From: Zhengitettix transpicula | Taxonomy: Eukaryota; Arthropoda; Insecta; Orthoptera; Tetrigidae | Reading direction: 5' to 3' | DNA length: 64,000 nt | Assembly (NCBI GenBank): GCA_037074705.1 | Contig: CM073596.1 | Span: forward strand, 54,526,001 to 54,590,000 | Shown: positions 50,214-61,100 of the stretch, piece after piece | Layout of the letters: every line of letters starts with the position of its first letter | Numbering within the stretch: the first letter of the stretch is position 1 | Made by a program: the position numbers and the translations under genes | Notes under the pieces: model-generated | The model's input: only the letters and a program-made list of their open reading frames with translations | Told to the model about the DNA's origin: nothing | Databases searched by the model: none

Positions 50214-50671
50214 TCTGCTACTTTCTATTTATTGAATTTTCTCCTGACATTTTTGCCGGTTTATTTATTAATTGATGTCACATAATAACATTTTAATAAA
50301 TAAACGACGTCCTAAAATTAGGATCTCTTCAGATTATAACAAATAATTTTTAGGTCAAGGTGTAGTTATAAATTGTTAATAATTATATTATTAATTGAGA
50401 AAAACTAAAATCATCTTCAATATTTAATTTAGTTGATTCCGATAAGAGTTTTCAAGCTCATAGTCACCTATAAAAGATTATAATATAATCAATAACCATA
50501 TCAGATTTTAATTATACGTATCGCTTTAAGAAGTCTCAATATAACGTATGAAATGTAGGGGTTTTGTCACAATAGGAAGAAACAAATAATTAAAAGTGAT
50601 TCGTGAAAATTGATCAAAAGATACAATTTATTTATAAATATTAAAATTTACAATTAAGTAAAATACACACC

Positions 50672-50702
50672 GTTTCTTCCCTTTGTTTAAGGGTCTCTTC
50701 AG
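50672..50702 (-). ncRNA. Hammerhead ribozyme-like core, intact with strong stem II
   Basis: CTGAAGA (50702-50696) and GAAAC (50676-50672) flank a 5-bp stem II (CCCTT/AAGGG) with an AAACA loop, all on the minus strand. GGTGTG follows GAAAC, resembling the GTTGTG of other copies. Confidence 0.65.
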
Positions 50703-50877
50703 ATATATGTCATTAAATAAACAATTTAAATGTGTTGTAAATTTGAATAAAACAATTAAACAGAAAAAATTTAGACATCCTTCGTCAACTTCCATATTAA
50801 ATAGTTTTATTCAAATTTACAGCATATTATTAATCCTTTCTACAGATATTTTATAATATTTTATTTAACACAACGAT

Positions 50878-50905
50878 GTTTCAGTACCTTTTGTACTTTC
50901 TTCAA
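50878..50905 (-). ncRNA. Hammerhead-like motif with one core change
   Basis: TTGAAGA replaces CTGAAGA, followed by a perfect 5-bp stem II (AGTAC/GTACT) and intact GAAAC, on the minus strand. It lies about 200 bp from the 50672 core in the same orientation. Confidence 0.5.
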
Positions 50906-51289
50906 GTTGGTTGATAAGTTTCTACGGAAACAAATTTTTTGTTGTACATGGTGAAAAGAACAAATAATATTTCAAATCACGAGTTAACATTTATTTCTTC
51001 TTCTCCTTCCATCCTGTAATTTAAAACAATATAATATTTAAAATTGAATCATAAATTTTAAATTTAATAATAGATGTTGCAAATCATAAAGTAATTATGG
51101 TACTACTTTTTTATTTTCGAAATTAAAACATTCCACAAGAATTCTGAGGTTTATGTGAGAAAATTCCGCGTTACATTTCTTATTAATTGAAGTTCAAATG
51201 ACGTTTCCTTTCAATGTAAAAATATATAAATTATTATGAAGTAACTTTCAATTGAAATTTAAAATAACAATTATATTTATCTGGCTTCT

Positions 51290-52081
51290 TTATCTAAACA
51301 ACGCCGAAATACCCACAAAAACGGAAACCACCTACCTAGGACTCCTCTTGGAAACCCCACATTAAACACCTCCTCTCTAACACCTCCTTAACCTTAAATT
51401 CAGAACTTTATATCCTCTCCTAAACAGAAAATCCCCACTCGCCCTCAGCACAAAACGCCTAGTGTATCTCTCTCCATAATTCAACCCACCTGGTCTTACG
51501 CCTCATCCATATGGGGAGCAACAGCCAAAACCCATTCAGCCAAAATCCAAACCAAACAAAACATAATCCTTCGCACCATCACTAACTCTCCCTGGTACCT
51601 CAGAAATTCCATCATCCACCACAACATTAAACTTCCCCAAGTCAACTCAATAATCACCAAATCCGTAACCTCAGTAATCAAAAGCACCTTCAATCATCCC
51701 AACACCACGATCCAGCAATTCCACAAGCACGTCGCCTCAAGAGAAAACGCCCTATCGACCTCATCCTTCCCCCCAGAACACTCTGGCACCTCCTAACCCA
51801 CCCCATCCTCATACCCGCAGACCCCACCCACCCATTCAATCCATCCCATCATATTCAACAACACCAGCAGCGATCCCTCATAACTCAACAATGTACGCCC
51901 CTCAGACACCCAAAGTAAAATACCAGAAAAATTTGCAAAATTATGTTAATTGCTGGATTAACTTAAGTGCCAAGTTCCCAGGTTAATTATGTACATAATT
52001 TTAATTCTATATACTCTAACATTTTATGTAACAACAAATAACCGTAAGATAAAAGTTTTGTCTAATAAATCAAAAAAAAAA
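51290..52081 (+). mobile_element. 5'-truncated non-LTR retrotransposon (jockey-like), reverse-transcriptase 3' end
   Basis: It translates in pieces to TYLGLLLE (51330 onward), then in another frame from 51476 to PTWSYASSIWGATAKTHS, KQNIILRTITNSPWYLRNSI and IHHNIKLPQV, with a stop at 51794. This matches the C-terminal part of jockey-clade reverse transcriptases (YLGL..., W.Y...LWG..., LR.I..APWY..N). At least one frameshift and several stops make it dead. A non-coding tail and AATAAATC with A10 at about 52062-52081 mark its 3' end. Its strand is C-rich, unlike the surroundings. Confidence 0.82.
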
Positions 52082-52377
52082 TGAAAAAGCGTGAGCCTAT
52101 TGAGTCATAAATTTATTATGATTAAATTTAAGAACATTATAATTTTTAAAACAAATTGCGCCTTAGAAATTTATTATCCTCTACAATTCATGTAAATTAA
52201 TTGTAAGTAATGTTCTATACATTTTTACATATCACGTAAATAAAAAAAATTATTGGATTTTTTTATATTACGAATTTTAAATGATATCATTTAATTAAAG
52301 TTTACAACACCTGAAGAAGCCCCAATAAAAATTAGTTCGTTTTAATGCTTTTAATAATTATTATGTTTAAAATTTAT

Positions 52378-53158
52378 ATCTATATATATAAAAATGAATT
52401 GCTGTTCGTTAGTCTCACTAAAACTCGAGAACGGCTGAACGGATTTATCTTATCTTAGTCTTGAAATGTTCGTGAAGGTCTAGGGAAGGTTTAAAAGGCG
52501 AGAAAAAATCGAATATATTCCGGGAAAACCCTAAAAACAGCCCTTTTCTATTTCCCATACAAACGTTTTCTAAATAAAATACAAATCTACATCAGTCGAG
52601 CAATTTTCACCAAATTTCGTACACGTGTTCTTTGCGACCAGGAAACAAACACTGTCGTGATGAGACGCGTCTTCCACCCCCAGAAGCGAGGGTGGAAATA
52701 TTTAAACATACTAAAACAGCCGATATTTGAGTCGGATAAAAATTTTTAGGGGTCAAAGATATTGATAGTGTTTCTACCAATGTTATCTGAATACAATTTT
52801 CATCCCCTACGCCCTGTGAAAAGGACACCCTTCGGGTTTGTGGTGGAGATGCTTTACAGTAAAATAACGCGAATACAACCGAGATTAGAGTCAAATCAAA
52901 GGTTATGGAAGTCACTGTGTTTAGTTACGACATTCAAATTGGCATTTACCCCTCAGATGCAGGGGTAGCGGGGTGAAAATTTTGGAACATGCAAACACGG
53001 CAGATATTTGCGTTGAAGAAATATTTTTCAGAGTTAATTATAATGATTAGGGTTCGAGTAGCGTTACATAAAAATTGCGCAAAAGCAGCCGAAATTGGAG
53101 TCATATCGGGGGTTATAGATAAATAACATCTCGGGCAACGCCGGGCACCCAACTATTT
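52378..53158 (+). mobile_element. Helitron-like or unclassified insect repeat
   Basis: It opens TCTATATATATAAAAATGAA, then TGTTCGTTAGTCTCAC and AAACTCGAGAACGGCTGAAC, a sequence type I associate with widespread arthropod repeats. It ends near CTCGGGCAACGCCGGGCACC. The 5' TC, preceding A, following T and hairpin-like 3' end fit a Helitron loosely; CTRRT is not clean. Internal units (GAGTCAAATC, GCGAATACAACC) recur. Confidence 0.5.
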
Positions 53159-54048
53159 CTTAATAAATGTCTAATGCTCTTTCAGTAATTCAAAATAATT
53201 TATAAATAAATATATTCATTTTTATGTAACTAAAATACATCACAATTTGTATGAGTAGATCCACATATATTCAATCATAGTCCTTCTGATTTCTTCCTCG
53301 ATCCCTGAAAGAATTAGAACGAATAAAAACCTGAAATATAAATCATAACAATCGATATGATCATGTAGTTTGTTTTTATCAACGGTGAGTGTTATTACTT
53401 AACGCATTTTTTTTAAAAAAAAATTAATAAGTTGGTTCCGTTGAAGACTGACATGTTTACAACGTGTGATAACTCAGGAACTACAGGGTATCCTTTCAGC
53501 ACTGTAATCAGCGAACCAGGCAATTTTATTTTTGCCGGTCGGGGTCGTCAGGTGGAGAATTTCATAGAGAATTTACTACTGTGCGAGTTTTGTAAGAACT
53601 GGCAAATCTCTGAGCGATTGAATAACTGATCACATTGAGCTCTCAAACACCTCTTACGTGACCCCACGGTGAATTGGTGAAATCAATATGAGTGCATAAG
53701 CTTCGTGGAGCGCTCACATTAACGTTGTTTAAGTCTTCTGCAACTCCAGTCACGACGCTTCATATAATTTTGACTGTTGTAACAAAATTCAACCCATCTT
53801 TTTCTCACTATCACTTTTATTATGTCTTAAATCATATTGCATAGACGTTTCAAAGAAAACCTTCAGAGATGTGCAATACCAGCGGTGCGAATTTGACATA
53901 AAAATACAGTTAGTTCTTTGTACAAAATCAGCGATTATCAAATTTATTAATAATATTTTACTTCCCTACATTATAATTCCGTGACATACGTTTTATGTTG
54001 GGGTAGTCCCAAAAGATAATTAAACCAAAATTTCGTTTGAATACAACG

Positions 54049-54078
54049 TTTCGTTCACAATTTTGGGACTTCGTCAGG
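54049..54078 (-). ncRNA. Hammerhead ribozyme-like core
   Basis: CTGACGA (54078-54072) and GAAAC (54053-54049) are intact on the minus strand, followed by GTTGTA. Stem II is damaged (AGTCCC opposite GTGAAC). Confidence 0.55.
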
Positions 54079-54177
54079 TAATCATGTAAAATACCTACAT
54101 AGCAAAATTTATGAGATAAAGTGGATTTGTAAATTGACCAAATAGTTAAACAAGTAACACACATGTACAGTTGTGAA

Positions 54178-54545
54178 TTTTTTTTTTTAGGGCAACAGGC
54201 TACATGAGGGTGATCCACATTGGGCAACTTCCCTTTAATAGCAAAGGAAGGGATTTGAAAGGGGGGATTCGGAAGGGTAGAGGAAGATAGCCAAGGGTTA
54301 ACTAGGGCCCCCGGGCTATGGTTTAAGGATCCTACCCGGCATTCGCCTAAAGAAATGCAGGGAAAACTCTAGAAAAACCTGCATCAGGTAGGTCGGGCAT
54401 TGGGTACTTGTCCCACGCCCTTCCGATAGCGGGAGAGGAGTTTGCTGTGGGGACGCAGCATTCCCTTCTCCGTGCCTCGACCAGTTTAGGAGGCAGCTGG
54501 CCGACTACTCCAATGGGAATAGCGAACAACTCTTACCGTATGCCC
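54178..54545 (-). mobile_element. Poly(A)-tailed retroelement family A, 5'-truncated copy
   Basis: It begins with T11 (54178-54188), the complement of the A-tail, then AGGGCAACAGGCTACATGAG, and stops abruptly after TCTTACCGTATGCCC. This is a little-diverged copy, minus-sense, about 100 bp from a hammerhead-like core. Confidence 0.92.
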
Positions 54546-55665
54546 ACATTCCGTTAAAATATAAATTATACAGACTTACAGTTTTGAATGTATGCACATA
54601 TGCTAAATTAGAATAAATATATATTTATAGCCATGGAATGCGTTCTATGACGGTTGTAGCCATATCGAATTTTTTGTTTAATTAATAACTTTTTTCTGAC
54701 ATACTGGCAGCATAATACTCACCGTTGATTGGTATCCTTTTTTTTTCGAAGATAATCAATGACGCCATGACGTCGCCAGCAGATGGAACTGTCTTCGTCT
54801 TCTTTCAGTCCATTGTTCCTTCGTCTCGGGAGTGTAGTGACGAACATGGTTACGAAAACTCGACTTCAACGTCATCAAATATCCTCAGGCCGTTCCATTG
54901 TAAGCAAACGCGGCACCCGTCTTGCGCACAGCTTCCTCGTACCATTATTTTATTGTTGTAAAGGAAGGAACACAGAATAAAATCTAGCTATATAAATTAA
55001 AGTACTGTATCTCATAACCATGACCAATTCACTATTGTTAGCTGTCAAACAGTAAACCATGTAGCCTCATCAAACTCAAGCTTTATACCACTTTCGTTTT
55101 TCAAACAGCCATCCGCCATGTACACGTCAGGTCCGGCACTTCTGGAACAAGACGGCGATGATTGTTATCGACGTGAAAGAGGTCCTGGACCAGAAACGAG
55201 GGGATTATGATGGAGTCCTGGACCCACTTATTTGTTAATAGGAAGGGTCGCTCCCTCTCCGCGTGACTCAGCTGTGTATGACATCACGGCAGATTCTCTC
55301 TCTCTTAGTGATTAATTCACGAGAGGTCCTCCGCCTTTTCCATCAAACTCACGGCGTTACTAATGCACTATTGCATATTAATTCGCAGCCTTATTCAGTC
55401 AAAATGTATCAACTACATCAAATAGTTTTATACTTCTTTTTGCCAAACAATAGACAGACTTTCAATATATGACAAAAATAATCTAATCTGACTATTTTTG
55501 CTATACTGGCCAAACCAAAAGGGGGAGGGGGGGAAGTTCCAATGGTCATTTTTCGTGTGTAAGGCATTGGAGGTACCATCACATGAAAATACCAAAAATG
55601 TCACACTTAAAGAATCAATTCCAATAAGAAAATTAAATTGTCCTGTAAGTGGTTTCTTCTACCCC

Positions 55666-55993
55666 TTTTTTTTATTTTAGCATAGGAAGGGATGTGAAAG
55701 GGGAATCTGGAAGGGTGACAAATGTAGCCAATGGTGGGACTTCCTCCAAGCAGCAGTTTAAGGATCCTACCCAAAATGTGCTGATGCAGGAAAAACCATA
55801 GAAAACCAGCAGATGGGTTTGTTGTGGGAACACAGCATTTTTTTCTCAGTGCTTCAACCAGTTTAGGAGGCAGCTGACCAGACTGTTCCAATAGAAATAG
55901 TGGACAACTCTTACCATACACCTTAATTCTGCAACCCAGAGCTAACAACTTTCAAAACTGACCAAGGTGTCTCTGCTTAGGGTAACCTTAATT
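55666..55993 (-). mobile_element. Poly(A)-tailed retroelement family A, old diverged copy
   Basis: A T-rich start is followed by AGCATAGGAAGGGATGTGAAAGG, AAGGATCCTACCC and AGTTTAGGAGGCAGCTGACC, ending AACCTTAATTC. It has many substitutions and small deletions. It lies just past the inferred 3' end of SMG6. Confidence 0.85.
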
Positions 55994-57676
55994 CAAACGC
56001 AGTCATTAGCATGCACTTAATCAAATATTTATTCTTTTTAAGTGAAAGTACAGCAAGGTGGAAGTTACAATAAAAAATTAGATTCTCATAAATCAGGTGG
56101 GCTCCAACAATCATATCAGTATATATTGTTTTTGAATCATTGATAGTCATATGTGGATCCCTGTCATGAATCTCTTAATATTAACATTACACTACTTAAC
56201 CTTTTATTTACGCACTGTCTCCCCACATCATCCCCCAGCACATATCAAAACCCAATAAATAACAATGTGAAATAATTTGTCAGACAAACTTCAACACCTA
56301 ATTTGAAATTTAGACCTTCAAGAAGGCAACATGAAACATTCTTGCAATTTTGGTTCTAAACCAAATAAGCAAACACATTGTTCATCAGGTCAATAGAGAA
56401 TTAAGTAAATAGCATACCTACTGATAAGTTCATTGTTCATGTAGGAAATAAAACTGATAAAAGGACCCACAGACACCAACTGTAAACGGCAGATTTCAAC
56501 ACCTAATATTTCAACCTAACAAGACAGTGCATTGATTGTCATCAACTAGTACATTAATTACATTGTGAATGCAACAATGAGTGAACTAATTTCTAATAGG
56601 AAAGGTAGATTGATGTAGAGCACATAAATTACAAACTTTTTATTAGATGCACCTTTTGTCAACAATACAGGTGTTTCACAAGTTTATTATTCATTATTCA
56701 TTGAAGTTCATTTATCCGAGGGTAGTAAACACCGTTCAAAACAAAAACAGTTAATAATACATATTTACATGATAATTGCATATTTCATTTTTACTCTCGT
56801 ATAATGTTCTATAATGGATCCAGGCAAACTTGAAGATATAAAAATAATCTGTGGTACATACAATAAATACAGCTTTAACACACTTCATACATCGAGCGTC
56901 TCGTCCTGCCACCGGACAGAACCCACGGCGTCCACATAACTGGTCACCTCCAATCTACCGGGCCGCCATGGCAAAACACGAGACGTCGAAATCTTCAGGG
57001 TGGCGATAAATATTTAAACGTGCAATATGGTACAAAATACGCCGAAGGTAGTCCGGCGGAAGTTCCAAGGCGCGACTTAACGTCACCCTGACCAGAGAAC
57101 CGAAACGTGTTAACACTTAAAATATACTTCATTGAGCATAAATATTTTATACCGGTATCGCCGCAATTATAACATTAAAAATTGTCGCTTGTGTTTCCTG
57201 AGTCAACTCTCACATAACGACGACATCCTCCGCTAAGGCTAAAAAATTATTGTACGGAGTTTTAAAATTAAGTTAACTAACCCTTTTTCATACACACATA
57301 CACACGCTCTCACATATCTAGACATAAGTACACAAAAACACGCACGCATAGAACCCCACAGCACATGGACCGTGGTGGTCTGTCTGCCCACGGTCTCATG
57401 GACCACTATAAAAACTTATGATAAAAATCCTGCACCTAACAAACAAAAATTCAACCATGATACTTTTAAATTATATATGTACATATGTACAAGTGTAGCG
57501 AAACAATAAATTAGTGTACGATTTGTAAGCACACATCCCATGTGTGCGGAGAGAGATAAAGGGCAAATAGAGAAAGAGAGAGCCTCGGTGGATACAGTGA
57601 CGTCGGTGACTCCGCTTTCGCCTTCGCCACAGACGACAAAATATTTGTGACATTCATATGTGGGGAGGATGGTAGT
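55994..57676 (-). other. SMG6: Probable long 3' UTR of SMG6
   Basis: This stretch follows the SMG6 stop and contains no recognisable repeat or second gene. No AATAAA occurs on the minus strand for almost 1 kb after the stop. The first ones I see are at 56688-56683 and 56644-56639, then 56208-56203 and 56033-56028. An old repeat copy lies immediately beyond, from 55993 down. The UTR extent is inferred only. Confidence 0.4.
56639..56688 (-). terminator. Candidate polyadenylation signals for SMG6
   Basis: There are two AATAAA hexamers on the minus strand (56688-56683 and 56644-56639). They are the nearest canonical signals downstream of the SMG6 stop codon. Further copies lie at 56208-56203 and 56033-56028, so the site used is uncertain. 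Confidence 0.35.
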
Positions 57677-58116
57677 TCAGCCCAGTCCAGCCCAGCGCAT
57701 AAAGTCCGGCACCTCCCTGACAGGCACGTCAAGGCCCAGCGCCTTGACGCGGAGATTGCGGTCCTCAGTGAGCAAGACCACATCCCTCCGAAGTCGACGC
57801 GTCTCCCCAGGGTCGACGGCGACTTCAGCGTCTGCGGACCCAGTGCCGGAGCTGCTCTTGCAGAGGCTGAGTGCTGTGGCTAGTATTCTGTCGTCGTTGC
57901 GCTTGTCCTGGCCGGGGGCGCTGTCCTCCTCGTCCGTGAAGGCTGCCGAAGGCACCACCGTGCCCCTACTAGTAACGCATTTCACAGCGGCAGGCCTACG
58001 TCGACTCCTCACAAAGGCCAGAGCCGCGCGGGCTGCCTCAGCCACCTTTCTGATGTGATCCGACGGCAGCTCACCCTTGGGCCCGCCGCGGGCCAGACCT
58101 TCTAGCTCTTGTAGAA
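57677..58116 (-). CDS. SMG6: SMG6 terminal coding exon (rest of PIN domain)
   Basis: This 440-nt exon follows acceptor tatgtttag and ends in a stop after FMRWAGLG, the normal SMG6 C-terminus (family ...W-A-x-x-G). It holds the remaining acidic catalytic positions: E in LQELEGL, D in RNDDRILATAL and D in LLTEDRNLRVKAL. It is much richer in G/C and CpG than the surrounding introns, and this creates long antisense open frames that are not genes. Confidence 0.94.
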
Positions 58117-61100
58117 CTAAACATACACAACATGAAAATAATACTAAAACTGGTTTCTGTGACAATACAATTACATGTATTGGTTCCTGACTTATAGTTG
58201 CATAAAAAAGGACAGGGCAGTGGTGAAAATATGAAAAAGAATGCCTTTTTCATTTATGAATCTGAATAAAGTACAAAATTAAATACACAATAGGGAATGA
58301 AGAAATTTTTAGATACATCTTACAAGGAAGGAGTCAGGGCAAATACTAACACACCAAGTATAAGTGAAATCTGTGATACAGAATACTGTGAAATACAAAA
58401 TATAAATCAGGATATAAGGAAAGTTATATCTCTGCAAAATCTGTCACATTACTAAGTATAGTTTGTATGTACTTTTTTTTTAAGGCAACAGGCTACATGA
58501 GGGTAATCCACGTTGGGCAACTCCCCTTTAATAGCATAGGAAGGGATTTGAAAGGCAGGATGCGGAAGGGTAGAGGAAAGAGTTTTTTTAATATTTAAAC
58601 ACTTGAATTTCGTACTCACCTACGAGCGGAACCATGAGTACATAAACAGGCTGCCTTGAGCTGTTGACCGCTTCAGAGATAGTCTGCAGGTCCGGCAGAT
58701 AGTCGACAAAGCAGTTGGTGTCGGGAACTAGGTAATGTGGCAGCACCTCTATCTCTACCAGAACAACAGAGTCCCGCAGAATCGCCTGCAAATGACAGAA
58801 GTTGATTTTTGTCTCATTCAAAATTTTTTTTCTATTGCAGAAGAAGGAAAAATTTTAACATACATAAAATCCAACAGATACAATGTTTCAATGTTATTTT
58901 ATGGTTTATGTAATATGTTTATTACACTTCCTTTCAAAATATAAGTGGTGAAAAAATTAGTGACAGACTACACAAGGCTCATCCACAGTGTTGTCTCCCC
59001 GGTAATCAAAAGGGATTTGAAAGAGAGGATCTGGAAGGGAGTTTTTATGGTAATTGCTTTCTTTATCAACTGAGGATTAATGAATAATGAATGTTCACCT
59101 TTTCCTAGCCCCTCCTACTTCTGTCAAATTTTATCCCTCATAAGAAGGTTTTCAATAGGGTAAGACTTTTTTGCATTCTTGTTGGGCCTAAATCACAGTG
59201 GAAAAGAACGAGCAATACTTAAATAGCAATGGGATTTTGGACAATTCAACTGTTGAGAAATACTTTTACAGTTACATTAAGAAGAAAACCTGGCCTGGGT
59301 GAGGCATGCACATGTATCCCGTCGGTGGGAAGCGTAATGAAGCGCAAAAAACCGGTGATAAATAGCCATGACGAAGGTCGAAGGTTGGAATATTATCCGC
59401 GGCTATACCTGACTATAAAGTGAGGTCGTCTAGTAGAATAGATTCAGCGATCACCACGGGAAAATGTTTTCACCGCGTTGGTCCATCTGCGTCAAGATTG
59501 TTTTGGCATCTATAAATAGCTTGGCTCTGAGCGGCTACCAGGGTCACTGAACCCCGCAAAAAGCAAGCAGCGAGGCTGCTGACCGCGTCCATGCACGTGC
59601 TCAGTCAGGCCTTCCTCAGCAATCACCACCACTTGCATACCGAAATATCGCGATCTAATTATTTAACTTTCGGTGATCAGCGTGGGATTTCTTTTACATG
59701 GGATGGACATTGACTGAGGGAAAACAAAGGATAAATCCGATCTTATTAGTGACAACGATGTCACAAGCATCTAATTCGTAAGTAACAAAGATGGAAATGT
59801 ATATAAAGTTACGAGTAGTATATAACATAAGCATTTACGTGGATTTTTATAGCTTGCTTAATACAGCTGTATGAAGTAGATGTATCGCTTGTCCCGGAAT
59901 ACACCTTAAATCAACTAACGTGCCGTTATAAAATACTTTCAGCCGAGAAATTAAATTTATTTGATAATAATTTAGTCTCCAAGTTAGCTTTCTTTATGAA
60001 ATAGCCGTCCGCCGCGTTTAAACGTAATTCACGTGAAAGAATTTTAAAATAATTGATATGAAAGTTGAATACCCGGCGAAATAACGAGCCTGAAATTACC
60101 GAGACGAAAAATGTAGGAAACAAATGAAATTGGAGTGTTTATTTGCCACTGGCAAATTATCTTCTTGTTAGTGGCTGAAACAATAATTCGTTTAATCTTT
60201 CAAACAAACTTGACGCCATTTTCTATGTTTTTTGTTAAAAGGGCTGGTATTTTGTACAAAAACTTTACCATATAAACGAAAGAGTCCTACCCACCGGAAA
60301 ATTAAGATAATAAATTGGAAAAAGTTTATTGTGGAGCTGTAGAGATGTATTTCACAAGCGGAACTCCATTATGTAAACAGACCTTCAGGCTTGAGGTTTC
60401 ATTCATACATTCAAATGTAATTATTTAAAGTCTTGAATAAATGTTATAATACTGATAGCACATTTACAATATTTTAACAGGCATGAAGACTGCTAAATTG
60501 CTAAAAGCATGTTTCATAATAAAATCCAATATTTCCACACTAAAATGTAAAATAAAATGAAGCCAGCTCCCTTCAGTTCAGATGAACCAAACCTGTAGAA
60601 GCACTCCGACTACCAGCCCCCCAAAACAGCTATTGAAAACTTTGGTTTCAATTTTACTTCTACCAAAATTCTTCCTTTACTTCAAAATGGGATTCACAAA
60701 TTCTCTTTTAATCAGCTTTCGACAATATCCTTCAAAATGGGATTCACAAATTATCTTCTAACGAGCATTGATAATGCCCATCGCAAATGCATCATAACGG
60801 AACAGTGTTGTAGCCGAGTTCTTACCTGTACATATTTCCGGTAGTGTTGCTGCGTGAGATCATCCCTTTCAAGCTGCTGTTTCCTGCTAAGGAGGCTCTT
60901 GGTATCCTGGCTTAGGTCACTCACAGACACTTTGGAATCCTCCCCACCAGCTTCCACATCGCCTTCTGCTTCATCCTCACTGAAGCTCTCCACTCTCAAC
61001 TCAGAGTCATTCTGAAAGCATTGAAAGATGAGACCTGTCCCAGACATCACAGATGTCTTGTACAGCACCGGTCTTACCTGTGGTCCTGAGAGGAGCAGGC

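Larger units (their letters stand above)
53159..55665. other. Intergenic DNA next to SMG6
   Basis: It holds the 54.05-kb hammerhead core and a family A copy. The rest, including a G/C-richer patch at 55100-55350, shows no recognisable exon. Confidence 0.5.

Noticed and set aside
51496..51693. 65-codon minus-strand frame
   Set aside because: It is the reverse shadow of the jockey-like reverse-transcriptase remnant on the plus strand.
54347..54529. Frame with QLPPKLVEA, also seen at 492-875, 29331-29546 and 55607-55948
   Set aside because: The similar peptides arise from copies of the poly(A) repeat read antisense to its tail; they carry different stops and frameshifts and no shared start.
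57647..58058. Plus-strand open frames of 78 and 132 codons opposite the SMG6 terminal exon
   Set aside because: They are shadows of the G/C-rich SMG6 coding exon; they have no family resemblance and no splice or promoter context.
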